A DNA stretch of 64,000 nucleotides from Hyphomicrobiales bacterium (GTDB taxonomy: Bacteria > Pseudomonadota > Alphaproteobacteria > Rhizobiales > Rhizobiaceae), in contig UCMW01000004.1 of assembly GCA_900473745.1 (NCBI GenBank), forward strand, positions 558,001-622,000, given 5' to 3'. Positions 7,867 through 18,286 of the stretch are shown here, piece after piece. Below the pieces are notes generated by a model. It worked only from the letters and a program-made list of their open reading frames with translations, did no database searches and had not been told where the DNA came from. A program made the position numbers and the translations under genes. Positions within the stretch are counted from its first letter, which is position 1. Each line of letters begins with the position of its first letter.

Positions 7867-9282
7867 TCAAGCCTTCGTCCCACCTACCGTGATCTGGTCC
7901 ATCCTGAGATGCGGCTGGCCGACGCCGACGGGCACCCACTGGCCGGCCTTGCCGCAATTGCCGATGCCGGTGTCGAGCTTGGTGTCGTTGCCGATCATCG
8001 TGATCCGCTTCATCGCATCCGGCCCGTTGCCGATCAGCATGGCGCCCTTGACCGGCGCGCCGATCTTGCCGTTTTCGATGAGGTAGGCCTCGGTGCAGCC
8101 GAAGACGAACTTGCCCGAGGTAATATCCACCTGGCCGCCGCCGAAGGAGACGGCATAGATGCCCTTCTTGACGGATGCGATGATCTCTTCCGGGCTCTTG
8201 TCGCCCGAAAGCATGTAGGTGTTTGTCATGCGCGGCATGGGCTGGTGTGCATAACCCTGGCGACGGCCGTTGCCGGTCGCCTTCATGCCCATCAGTCGGG
8301 CATTCTGGCGGTCCTGCATATAGCCGACCAGCCGGCCGTTTTCGATCAGCACGTTATAGGCCGACGGCGTGCCCTCATCGTCGATGGTGATCGAGCCGCG
8401 CCGGTCGTTGATCGTGCCGTCGTCTACGACGGTGACGCCGGGGGCGGCGACCATTTCGCCCATCAGGCCGGCAAAGGCGGAAGTCTTCTTGCGGTTGAAG
8501 TCGCCTTCCAGCCCGTGGCCGACGGCCTCGTGCAGCATGACGCCCGGCCAGCCATTGCCGAGCACGATGTCCATGGTGCCGGCCGGCGCTTCCTGGGCTT
8601 CGAGATTGACCAGCGCCTGGCGCAATGCCTCGTCGGCGCCGCGCCGCCAGCTTTCTTCAGTCAGGAAATCATTGAAGCCCATGCGGCCGCCGACCCCGAA
8701 GGAGCCACTTTCCTGGCGGTCGCCGTCACCGGTCACGACGGAGATGTTGATCCGCGTCATCGGCCTGGTATCGCGCACCCGGTGGCCATCGGCGCGCAGG
8801 ATCTCGACCACCTGCCAGCTGGCACCGACGGTCGCCGTCACTTGCCGCACCTTGGGGTCCTTGTCGCGCAGATAGGCGTCGATTTCCGAAAGCAGCTTGA
8901 CCTTCTCTTCGAAGGTCGGCGAGCCGATCGGATTGCCGTCGCCATAGAGCTTGGCATTCGTCCGCTGCGGGGCGGTGGCGTAGGAGCCGGAATAGCCATG
9001 CGTGACGGCGCCGACGGCGTCTGCCGCGCGGGAGAGGGCGGCAAGCGACAATTCGCCGGAATGGGCATAGCCCACAGCTTCGTCGGCGACCGCGCGCAGA
9101 CCGAAGCCCTGATCGGTGTTGAAGGAGCCTCCCTTGAGGCGACCATTGTCAAAGGTGAGCGATTCCGCCTGCGCATGCTCGACGAAGAGCTCTCCATCGT
9201 CGGCGCCCTGGAGTGCATCAGCGACGCGCCGCGTCAGCGTGCCTTCGTCGCAATCGAAGAGGGAGAGAAGGTCCTGGCTCAT
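7867..9282 (-). CDS. tldD: Metalloprotease TldD
   Basis: TldD partners with TldE (PmbA) as a zinc peptidase that cleaves unfolded peptides, such as microcin B17 precursor or the CcdA antitoxin in enterobacteria. The 471-residue product is of family length. The catalytic signature HEAVGHGLEGD at residues 251-261 (H251-E252-x3-H256) is intact, preceded by the GNGWPGVML segment. Other conserved blocks are DEGTPS and GGGQVD. The ATG at 9282 is favoured by an AAGGAG six bases upstream, against a frame extending to 9324. No tldE is present in the window; in many genomes it is encoded elsewhere. Confidence 0.94.
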   Translation of the reverse strand: MSQDLLSLFDCDEGTLTRRVADALQGADDGELFVEHAQAESLTFDNGRLKGGSFNTDQGFGLRAVADEAVGYAHSGELSLAALSRAADAVGAVTHGYSGSYATAPQRTNAKLYGDGNPIGSPTFEEKVKLLSEIDAYLRDKDPKVRQVTATVGASWQVVEILRADGHRVRDTRPMTRINISVVTGDGDRQESGSFGVGGRMGFNDFLTEESWRRGADEALRQALVNLEAQEAPAGTMDIVLGNGWPGVMLHEAVGHGLEGDFNRKKTSAFAGLMGEMVAAPGVTVVDDGTINDRRGSITIDDEGTPSAYNVLIENGRLVGYMQDRQNARLMGMKATGNGRRQGYAHQPMPRMTNTYMLSGDKSPEEIIASVKKGIYAVSFGGGQVDITSGKFVFGCTEAYLIENGKIGAPVKGAMLIGNGPDAMKRITMIGNDTKLDTGIGNCGKAGQWVPVGVGQPHLRMDQITVGGTKA

Positions 9283-9331
9283 GCATGTCTCCTTGGGCGC
9301 TAAGTCTTGCATGTAAGGGCGCAACGAAAGA

Positions 9332-9356
9332 GGGGCAAGCCCGCCGGACTTGCCCC
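9332..9356 (-). terminator. Hairpin between the IalB gene and tldD
   Basis: The arms GGGGCAAG (9332-9339) and CTTGCCCC (9349-9356) are perfectly complementary around a 9-nt GC-rich loop. On the minus strand the stem is followed by CTCTTTCGTT. The position, 38 bp past the stop of the IalB-family gene, fits a factor-independent terminator for that gene. Confidence 0.6.
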
Positions 9357-9393
9357 CTTCTTATAATGTCATCACGATCCGGCGACCTAGCCG

Positions 9394-9924
9394 TCAGGGC
9401 AGCTTGTCGTAGCCTTCGCCGAAGCCCGCGAGCTCGATCGGGATGCCGACGCGATCCTGGTCGGCAGATTCGCGCAACGCAAAGACCGCCGCCTTGCCGG
9501 CCCGCAGGATCTTCATCAGTTCCTCGTCGATCTCGACCTCGACATAGCATCCTTCGGAGAAGCAGCGGGTGAAATAGGCCCGGCCGATATTGTTGCCGTC
9601 GACGAAGAGCTCCATGCCGTCCTTCAGGAGGACGCCGAGCGGCGCCAGGATGCGCAAGATGCGGGCCTGTCGGTCGGCCGTCTTCAAGACGACGACGGAG
9701 AGGCCAACCTCCGGCCGGTCGTCGGCGATGACGTTCTGCATCAGGGCGCACTGTTCGTCTGTCGCACCGGCCGGCTTGTCGCAGATGACAGACCAGGCAC
9801 CGTGGTTGGAGCGCACAGAGCCCGGCTGTTGCTGGGGTTGCTGGCTCTGCGCCGGTGTCGCGAGAGCGGCGATCAGCACCGCGCTCGCGGTCAGGCTGGA
9901 CCAGGCAAGTCTTGGCAGACCCAT
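9394..9924 (-). CDS. IalB-family (invasion-associated locus B) periplasmic protein
   Basis: This 176-residue protein has a signal peptide (residues 1-26, ending TPAQSQ) followed by a Gln/Pro-rich stretch and an IalB domain: HGAWSVICDKPAG, EQCALMQNV, a central LRILAPLGVLLKDGMELFVD and the cysteine pair CFSEGC. The four cysteines suggest two disulfides. IalB was named for erythrocyte invasion in Bartonella, but the family is common in free-living rhizobia and its biochemical role there is not known. The ATG at 9924 has AGAGG five bases upstream; in-frame ATGs at 9948 and earlier lack ribosome sites and would bury the signal peptide. Confidence 0.85.
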   Translation of the reverse strand: MGLPRLAWSSLTASAVLIAALATPAQSQQPQQQPGSVRSNHGAWSVICDKPAGATDEQCALMQNVIADDRPEVGLSVVVLKTADRQARILRILAPLGVLLKDGMELFVDGNNIGRAYFTRCFSEGCYVEVEIDEELMKILRAGKAAVFALRESADQDRVGIPIELAGFGEGYDKLP

Positions 9925-10253
9925 GAAAACCTCTGGAAAACGAATCATTGCCGACATTCTTGTCGTCGGGGTGCGCAAATGGGAAGCCCCGACACCTGTT
10001 TTAAGGCCGACTGCGGCATAATTGGGACTGCATTTTTCCAGTGGGAGCGCAATCATGCGTCCGTTCCGGCCCCGTTAGGGCAAAGCCTATGTATGACGGC
10101 GACATCTATTTGATGAAGCGCAAAAATGCCGCACCGGCTTTCGCGCGGGCGTATTGCGATTGCGGCCAATCTGTGATTTGAAACGGCGACACTAGCATGA
10201 TTTTTGCGCTATGGTTTGATGTGGATCAAGCGCTTGTGGGAGACCAAACCGTG
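9925..10253. other. Divergent intergenic region between the IalB gene and coxB
   Basis: These 329 bp hold the promoters of the IalB gene (leftward) and the cox cluster (rightward). I see no gene in it. The only clear element is the FNR/FixK palindrome at 10216-10229. No confident -35/-10 pair could be assigned by eye. Confidence 0.6.
10216..10229. promoter_or_regulatory. FNR/FixK/FnrN anaerobox before coxB
   Basis: TTGATGTGGATCAA is a perfect TTGAT-N4-ATCAA palindrome, the consensus for the oxygen-responsive CRP/FNR family in proteobacteria. Its centre is about 32 bp upstream of the coxB ATG, too close to the gene for a classical class II activating site unless transcription starts inside the coding region. 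A repressing role on the aa3 oxidase under low oxygen is inferred. Confidence 0.72.
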
Positions 10254-12811
<2,558 letters not shown>

Positions 12812-12837
12812 GCCACCAAGGGCTCACTGAGAAACGT

Positions 12838-12872
12838 TCGGGCGCCGCGGTCCAGAGGATCGCGGCGCCCGA
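12838..12872 (+). other. GC-rich stem-loop between coxA and ctaB
   Basis: The arms 12838-12849 and 12861-12872 are perfectly complementary over 12 bp with an 11-nt loop. There is no following T-run, so it is more likely an mRNA-stabilising or processing hairpin at the coxA 3' end, or a partial attenuator, than a full terminator. Confidence 0.55.
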
Positions 12873-12903
12873 CCAAACAGCAAGCAAGACGGAATTCGAC
12901 AGT

Positions 12904-13860
12904 ATGACGGTCATCGACAACAGCGGCGTTTTCGGCCTGGAAGGCGAGGTGCGCCTCTCCGAAGCCGGACCCCGCGATTTCTTCGCGCTCCTGAAGCCGC
13001 GTGTGATGTCGCTCGTCGTCTTCACGGCGCTTGCCGGCCTGCTGCTCGCGCCGGGCGAGATCAACCCGGTCCTCGGTTTCATCGCAATTCTCTGCATCGC
13101 GGTCGGCGCCGGCGCCTCGGGCGCACTCAACATGTGGTACGATGCCGACATCGACGCCATCATGACGCGCACGGCGACCCGCCCGGTTCCGGCTGGCCGC
13201 GTCACGCCTCATGAGGCGCTCGCCTTCGGCCTCGTTCTCTCGGTCTTTTCGGTCGGCATTCTCGGCCTTGCGGTCAATTGGTTTGCCGCCAGCCTGCTCG
13301 CCTTCACCATCTTCTTCTATGCCGTCGTCTATACGATGTGGCTGAAGCGCTCGACCCCGCAGAACATCGTCATCGGCGGTGCGGCCGGCGCCTTTCCGCC
13401 CATGGTCGGCTGGGCCTGCGTCACCGGTGGCGTCGCCCTCGACAGCGTCATCATGTTCATGATCATCTTCCTCTGGACGCCGGCGCATTTCTGGGCGCTT
13501 GCTCTGTTCAAGATGAAGGATTACGGCGCCGTCGGCGTGCCCATGATGCCGAACGTGGCTGGCATCCCCTCGACCAAGCGTCAGATCGCCGTCTATGCCG
13601 TCCTGACCGCCGTCACGGGTGTCCTGCCGACCTTCACGGGTCTCGCCTCGATCGGCTACGGCATCTTCGCCGGCCTGCTCGGTGCCTATTTCGTGCACTG
13701 TTCCATCGCCGTCTGGCGTATGGCCGACGGCGACGAGAAGATGGTACCGGCCAAGAAGCTCTTCGCCTATTCGATCTTCTATCTCTTCGCGATCTTCGCG
13801 GCCCTGATGATCGATTTCTACCTCGCGCCGCTTGTCGGCTCGCTCGGAGGTGCACTGTGA
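12904..13860 (+). CDS. ctaB: Protoheme IX farnesyltransferase (heme O synthase)
   Basis: CtaB/CyoE attaches a farnesyl group to heme b to make heme O, the precursor of the heme a needed by coxA. The 318-residue product is a UbiA-fold membrane protein with about nine helices. It contains the prenyl-diphosphate binding motif NMWYDADID (N-x3-D-x3-D) near residue 78 and the second Asp-rich region around [16 protein letters not shown]. The N-terminal 30 residues are hydrophilic. The ATG at 12904 gives the normal start; the frame is open further upstream into coxA. Its stop overlaps the start of the small coxF-like gene. Confidence 0.95.
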   Translation: MTVIDNSGVFGLEGEVRLSEAGPRDFFALLKPRVMSLVVFTALAGLLLAPGEINPVLGFIAILCIAVGAGASGALNMWYDADIDAIMTRTATRPVPAGRVTPHEALAFGLVLSVFSVGILGLAVNWFAASLLAFTIFFYAVVYTMWLKRSTPQNIVIGGAAGAFPPMVGWACVTGGVALDSVIMFMIIFLWTPAHFWALALFKMKDYGAVGVPMMPNVAGIPSTKRQIAVYAVLTAVTGVLPTFTGLASIGYGIFAGLLGAYFVHCSIAVWRMADGDEKMVPAKKLFAYSIFYLFAIFAALMIDFYLAPLVGSLGGAL

Positions 13861-13994
13861 TCGAAACCGTTCAACTCAACGACAAGCAGCGCAAGTCGCG
13901 CCGTGGCCGCAACATCGCCCTCGGCGTGGTACTCGCCGCACTGGTCGTGATCTTCTATGTCGTGACCATCATCAAGATCGGCAACGTGGGCTGA
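13857..13994 (+). CDS. CoxF-like 45-residue membrane protein
   Basis: This short gene starts at a GTG overlapping the ctaB stop (GTGA) with GGAGG six bases upstream. The product has a basic N-terminus ([12 protein letters not shown]) and one membrane helix ([20 protein letters not shown]). Tiny single-helix proteins of this kind are regularly found between ctaB and ctaG in rhizobial oxidase clusters and are referred to as CoxF. A role in oxidase assembly or stability is inferred only from position. Confidence 0.85.
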   Translation: MIETVQLNDKQRKSRRGRNIALGVVLAALVVIFYVVTIIKIGNVG

Positions 13995-14007
13995 CGAGGC
14001 AGAGATC

Positions 14008-14616
14008 GTGACCGAATCGAACGACCAAATCCAGCAAACCAGCCGCCGCAATCTCGGCGTGGCGAGCGCCTGCGTCGTCTTCGTCGGCGCCATGGTCGGC
14101 ATGGCCTATGCGGCGGTGCCGCTGTACCAGCTTTTCTGCCAGGTCACCGGTTACGGCGGCACGACCCAGCGCGTCGAGCAGGTCTCGGACGTAGTCCTCG
14201 ATCGCACCATCAATGTCACCTTCGACGCCAATGCCTCTCCCGGCCTGAACTGGGATTTCAAGGCAGTCGACAAGAAGGTGACGCCGAAGATCGGCGAAAC
14301 CGTCCAGATCTCCTACACCGCGACGAACAACTCGCCACATCCGGTCACCGGCGAGGCGATCTTCAACGTCACGCCCGGGGAAGCTGGCGCCTACTTCAAC
14401 AAGGTCCAGTGTTTCTGCTTCACAGAGACCACGTTGCAGCCGGGCGAGACACTCGAAATGCCGGTCGTCTTCTTCGTCGACCCCGCCATCGTCGAGGCGG
14501 AGGAGACAAAGGGCATCGGAACGATTACCCTGTCCTACACTTTCTATCCGCGCGCTGATCAGGAGCCGGTGGCCGCTTTGTCGGTCGGGGAAGACAAGGG
14601 ACAGCCGAAACTGTGA
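14008..14616 (+). CDS. ctaG: Cytochrome c oxidase assembly factor CtaG/Cox11
   Basis: CtaG (Cox11 family) delivers copper to the CuB site of subunit I. The 202-residue product has one N-terminal anchor (residues 18-38), a periplasmic beta domain, and the copper-binding pair CFC (Cys135, Cys137) in [10 protein letters not shown] third cysteine ([10 protein letters not shown], Cys44), also conserved in the family, follows the membrane helix. The start is a GTG at 14008, 13 nt after the coxF-like gene. The family usually ends soon after the TLSYTFYP strand, as here, with a short polar tail. Confidence 0.95.
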   Translation: MTESNDQIQQTSRRNLGVASACVVFVGAMVGMAYAAVPLYQLFCQVTGYGGTTQRVEQVSDVVLDRTINVTFDANASPGLNWDFKAVDKKVTPKIGETVQISYTATNNSPHPVTGEAIFNVTPGEAGAYFNKVQCFCFTETTLQPGETLEMPVVFFVDPAIVEAEETKGIGTITLSYTFYPRADQEPVAALSVGEDKGQPKL

Positions 14617-14671
14617 GAGGGCTCCGGTTCGCCGGAACTCGTAATGAAATTGACATTCGGGGATTGCTGAA

Positions 14672-15547
14672 ATGGCCGAAGCGCACCAGAAGAACCACGA
14701 CTACCACATCATCGATCCGAGCCCGTGGCCGCTGCTGGCCTCGATCGGCGCCTTCTTGTTGACCTTCGGCGGCGTCGGCTACATGCGCTACCTGAGCGGC
14801 GGTTCGCTGAACCTGTTCGGGCTCAACTTCGCCAGCCCGTGGCTCTTTTATATCGGCCTCGCCATCGTACTCTTCACCATGTTCGCCTGGTGGGCTGACA
14901 CGGTAAAGGAAGCGCATGACGGTCACCACACGCGTGTCGTCTCGTTGCATCTGCGCTATGGCATGATCATGTTCATCGCGTCAGAAGTGATGTTCTTCGT
15001 CGCCTGGTTCTGGGCCTTCTTCGATGCCAGCCTCTTCGCCAACGAAGCGATCCAGGCGAGCCGCGTCGAATTCACGGGTGGCACCTGGCCGCCGCAGGGT
15101 ATCGAGGTCGTGGATCCCTGGCACCTGCCGCTCTACAACACCGTCATCCTGCTGCTGTCTGGCACCTGCGTGACCTGGGCGCACCATGCGATGCTGCACA
15201 ACGACCGCAAGGGCCTGATTTCCGGCCTCGTGCTGACGGTCCTGCTCGGTGTCCTGTTCTCCTTCGTCCAGGCCTACGAGTACATGCACTCGCCGTTCGA
15301 CTTCAAGAATTCGATCTACGGCGCGACCTTCTTCATGGCGACCGGCTTCCACGGCTTCCACGTTCTGGTCGGCACGATCTTCCTGATTGTCTGCCTGTTC
15401 CGGGCGCTCGCCGGCCATTTCACCCCGCAGCAGCATTTCGGCTTCGAAGCGGCAGCCTGGTACTGGCACTTCGTTGACGTCGTCTGGCTCTTCCTCTTCT
15501 TCGCCATCTATATCTGGGGCGATTGGGGTGCGCCGCTCGCCCATTGA
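14672..15547 (+). CDS. coxC: Cytochrome c oxidase subunit III
   Basis: Subunit III stabilises the oxidase and supports proton uptake. The 291-residue product has seven membrane helices and the typical blocks YHIIDPSPWP at the N-terminus, ASEVMFFVAWFWAFFDASL, GTCVTWAHHAML, and the C-terminal FGFEAAAWYWHFVDVVWLFL. It is the last structural gene of the aa3 cluster, 55 nt behind ctaG, and is followed by a strong hairpin. Confidence 0.97.
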   Translation: MAEAHQKNHDYHIIDPSPWPLLASIGAFLLTFGGVGYMRYLSGGSLNLFGLNFASPWLFYIGLAIVLFTMFAWWADTVKEAHDGHHTRVVSLHLRYGMIMFIASEVMFFVAWFWAFFDASLFANEAIQASRVEFTGGTWPPQGIEVVDPWHLPLYNTVILLLSGTCVTWAHHAMLHNDRKGLISGLVLTVLLGVLFSFVQAYEYMHSPFDFKNSIYGATFFMATGFHGFHVLVGTIFLIVCLFRALAGHFTPQQHFGFEAAAWYWHFVDVVWLFLFFAIYIWGDWGAPLAH

Positions 15548-15564
15548 TCCGGGCAGGTTTTGAG

Positions 15565-15590
15565 CAAAGGGCGGCGCAAGCCGCCCTTTG
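15565..15590 (+). terminator. Stem-loop after coxC
   Basis: An 11-bp perfect stem (15565-15575 with 15580-15590) closes a GCAA tetraloop and is followed by TGCTTTCC. It lies 18 bp after the coxC stop and probably ends most cox transcription before the DUF983-surf1 segment. Confidence 0.7.
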
Positions 15591-15684
15591 TGCTTTCCGG
15601 GATGCGACGATCCGGCACTGTGAGGGAACCCTCCCATGCGCTAAGGGTTGGCGGGGATATGGAATTCCTTCGAGGAGAGGTCCG

Positions 15685-16068
15685 ATGACCGAAGACAACG
15701 CAAAATTTCCGCCGGTGGATCCGGTCAAGGCCGCACTCAGTGCGTCCTGCCCGCGCTGCGGCAATGGCAAGCTCTTCGACGGCTTCACCAAGCCGAAGGC
15801 GCGCTGCAATTCCTGCGGACTGGACCTGTCCTGGGTCGACGCCGGCGATGGCCCGGCGATCTTCGTCATCCTCTTGGCCGATCTTCTGGTCGTCGGCTTT
15901 GCCGTCTGGGTGGAACTCACCTACCAGCCCTCGATGTGGCTCCACATCCTCGTCTTCGCGCCGCTCGGCGTCGCTTTGACCCTGTGGCTCATGCGCTTCC
16001 TGAAGGCGCTGCTGATCGCCCTGCAGTACAAGCACAATGCCTCTCCGGGAGTGATCGACCGTGGCTGA
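15685..16068 (+). CDS. DUF983 membrane protein
   Basis: The product is 127 residues. Residues 19-42 contain a Cys4 zinc-ribbon-like pattern (CPRCGNGKLFDGF and CNSCGLDLS), and two membrane helices follow (about 52-73 and 80-103). DUF983 proteins accompany oxidase genes throughout alphaproteobacteria; their biochemical role is unknown. The ATG at 15685 follows GAGGAGAGG. The stop overlaps the surf1 GTG start by eight bases, so the two are coupled. Confidence 0.88.
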   Translation: MTEDNAKFPPVDPVKAALSASCPRCGNGKLFDGFTKPKARCNSCGLDLSWVDAGDGPAIFVILLADLLVVGFAVWVELTYQPSMWLHILVFAPLGVALTLWLMRFLKALLIALQYKHNASPGVIDRG

Positions 16069-16819
16069 TACACGGGTGGGCGAGGAGACCGGGACGGCTC
16101 GCCGCACATGGCGCTTCTGGGCTGCCTTGGTGCTCGTCCCCGTAGCGCTGGCCATCCTCGTGTCGCTCGGCACCTGGCAGGTCAACCGTTTGCACTGGAA
16201 GGAAGCCCTGCTTGCCGACATCCAGGAACGCAGCACTGCCGCCCCCGTCGATGTCGCCGAACTGGAACGCCTGCTGACAGCAGGCGAAGCGGTCGACTAC
16301 CGCCATGCAACGGCAACCGGTCGCTACCTGAACGACAAGGAACGCCACTTCCTCGCGACCTTCCAGGGACAGTCCGGCTTTTACCTCTACACACCGCTCG
16401 AGCTTGCCGACGGGCGCTATCTCTTCGTCAACCGGGGCTTCGTCCCCTATGACCGCAAGGACCCGGCGACCCGACCTGAAAGCCTGATCGAGGGGGAGCA
16501 GACGGTAACGGGCCTCGGCCGGGCGGAACTCACGGAAAAGCCGTCGTCGCTCGTGCCTGACAATGACGAGGCGGCAAACATCTTCTACTGGAAAGACCGC
16601 ACCCGCATGGCGGCGTCCGTCGACCTGCCGGCCGAGCGTGTCCTGCCCTTCTTCCTCGACGCCGATTCGACGCCGGTCGCAGGCGGTCTGCCCAAGGGAG
16701 GCGTGACCCAGATCGACCTGCCCAACAACCACCTGCAATATGTCGTCACTTGGTACGGCCTTGCCTTTGCCCTGGTCGCCGTGGTGCTTGCAGGCGTGAT
16801 CCGTCGGAAATCCCGATAG
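16061..16819 (+). CDS. Surf1-family cytochrome oxidase assembly protein
   Basis: Surf1/Shy1 proteins help to insert heme a into subunit I. The 252-residue product has the expected topology: one helix near the N-terminus (about 19-38), a large periplasmic domain, and one helix at the C-terminus (about 226-247). Family blocks are LGTWQVNRLHWKEALLADIQ, GRYLFVNRGFVPYDRKDP and NNHLQYVVTWYGLAFAL. The GTG at 16061 is the start. It follows DUF983 with an eight-base overlap, as in other rhizobia. Confidence 0.93.
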   Translation: MADTRVGEETGTARRTWRFWAALVLVPVALAILVSLGTWQVNRLHWKEALLADIQERSTAAPVDVAELERLLTAGEAVDYRHATATGRYLNDKERHFLATFQGQSGFYLYTPLELADGRYLFVNRGFVPYDRKDPATRPESLIEGEQTVTGLGRAELTEKPSSLVPDNDEAANIFYWKDRTRMAASVDLPAERVLPFFLDADSTPVAGGLPKGGVTQIDLPNNHLQYVVTWYGLAFALVAVVLAGVIRRKSR

Positions 16820-16890
16820 AGCCACGGAAGTTTTTCCGCTAGAAGATGCGCATGAAGACGGCGAACAGACCGCCGTGTCGAGGAAACTGC

Positions 16891-17256
16891 ATGTCCTATC
16901 TCGCCTCCACGCTGGTGGCGCTAGTCGCGCTCGAGCACATCTACATTCTGATCCTCGAGATGTTTCTCTGGACCACCCCGACCGGCCGCCGCGCCTTCGG
17001 CATGAAGCCGGAACAGGCGGAAGCGACCAAGGTGATGGCTGCGAACCAGGGTCTCTACAACGGCTTCCTGGCCGCGGGCCTGATCTGGGGCTTGCTGCAC
17101 CCGGATGTTGCCGTCGGCACTCAAATTCAGTTGTTTTTCCTTGGCTGCGTGCTGGTCGCCGGCCTATATGGAGGTGCAACGGCCTCGCGGAAGATCTTCG
17201 TCATCCAGGCGCTTCCCGCCGCACTCGCCATTCTCGCTGTCCTGATTGCCGGTTGA
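16891..17256 (+). CDS. DUF1304 small membrane protein
   Basis: This 121-residue protein has four predicted helices and the DUF1304 signature [13 protein letters not shown] near the N-terminus, a conserved [13 protein letters not shown], and a Gly-rich last part ([13 protein letters not shown]). The family is widespread but its function is unknown. The ATG at 16891 is preferred over upstream in-frame starts because it places the first helix at the N-terminus. The stop is four bases before the ispH ATG. Confidence 0.85.
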   Translation: MSYLASTLVALVALEHIYILILEMFLWTTPTGRRAFGMKPEQAEATKVMAANQGLYNGFLAAGLIWGLLHPDVAVGTQIQLFFLGCVLVAGLYGGATASRKIFVIQALPAALAILAVLIAG

Positions 17257-17260
17257 CCCG

Positions 17261-18265
17261 ATGAACATGCACCTGAACCGCCCACCTCTGACGATCAGGC
17301 TTTGCGGCCCGCGCGGCTTCTGCGCCGGTGTCGATCGCGCGATCCAGATTGTCGTGCTGGCTTTGAAGCGCTACGGGGCACCGGTTTATGTCCGCCACGA
17401 AATCGTCCACAACCGCTATGTCGTTGAAGGGCTGGAAGCCAAGGGCGCGATCTTCGTCGAAGAACTCGACGAAATCCCCGCCGAGCACCGCCAGCAGCCG
17501 GTCGTCTTCTCCGCCCACGGTGTGCCGAAATCGGTGCCCGAGGATGCGACGAGCCGCAACCTCTTCTATCTCGATGCGACGTGCCCGCTGGTGTCCAAGG
17601 TCCACAAACAGGCCATGCGCCACCAGCGTCTCGGTCGCCACGTCATTCTGATCGGCCATGCCGGCCATCCGGAGGTCATCGGCACCATGGGTCAGCTGCC
17701 CGATGGATCCGTCTCCTTGGTCGAGACCGTCGAGGACGCCGACGTCTACCAGCCGGCTGACGCAGATAATCTCGGTTACGTCACCCAGACCACGCTTTCG
17801 GTCGATGACACTGCCGGCGTTATTGCCCGCCTCATGGAGCGTTTCCCGAACCTGACGGCACCCTCCGCCGACAGTATCTGCTACGCCACCACGAACCGCC
17901 AGGAAGCGGTGAAACACGCAGCGCCGGGCTGCGACCTCTTCATCGTCGTCGGTGCACCCAATTCGTCCAACTCTAAGCGCCTCGTCGAAGTGGCCCTGAG
18001 GGCAGGGGCCACTCGTTCCCTGCTGGTGCAGCGCGCCTCCGAGATCGACTGGGACTACGTCGGTGAAATCGGCACGCTCGGCATTTCCGCCGGCGCCTCC
18101 GCGCCCGAGGTCATCGTCGACGAAATCATCGACGCCTTCCGCGAGCGCTTCGACGCTAAGGTGGAGCTTGCGATCACGGCGGAAGAAAACGAGCATTTCC
18201 TCGTCAACCGCGAACTGCGCGATGTCGAGCTGACTCGCGAGGACATGGCCTGGGTCAACGGTTGA
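17261..18265 (+). CDS. ispH: 4-hydroxy-3-methylbut-2-enyl diphosphate reductase
   Basis: IspH performs the last step of the MEP isoprenoid pathway, making IPP and DMAPP with a [4Fe-4S] cluster. The 334-residue product has the three cluster cysteines in [10 protein letters not shown] (Cys21), [11 protein letters not shown] and [12 protein letters not shown], plus the substrate His residues in VRHEIVHN and SAHGVPKSV. The proximity to ctaB, which uses the farnesyl group, is a common rhizobial arrangement. The ATG at 17261 is chosen; an upstream in-frame codon at 17246 overlaps the previous gene. Confidence 0.97.
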   Translation: MNMHLNRPPLTIRLCGPRGFCAGVDRAIQIVVLALKRYGAPVYVRHEIVHNRYVVEGLEAKGAIFVEELDEIPAEHRQQPVVFSAHGVPKSVPEDATSRNLFYLDATCPLVSKVHKQAMRHQRLGRHVILIGHAGHPEVIGTMGQLPDGSVSLVETVEDADVYQPADADNLGYVTQTTLSVDDTAGVIARLMERFPNLTAPSADSICYATTNRQEAVKHAAPGCDLFIVVGAPNSSNSKRLVEVALRAGATRSLLVQRASEIDWDYVGEIGTLGISAGASAPEVIVDEIIDAFRERFDAKVELAITAEENEHFLVNRELRDVELTREDMAWVNG

Positions 18266-18286
18266 CCGGCGGACCGTGCGTCGGTC

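Noticed and set aside
7834..9303. Plus-strand open frame of 489 codons opposite tldD
   Set aside because: TldD with an intact HExxxH motif is encoded on the other strand.
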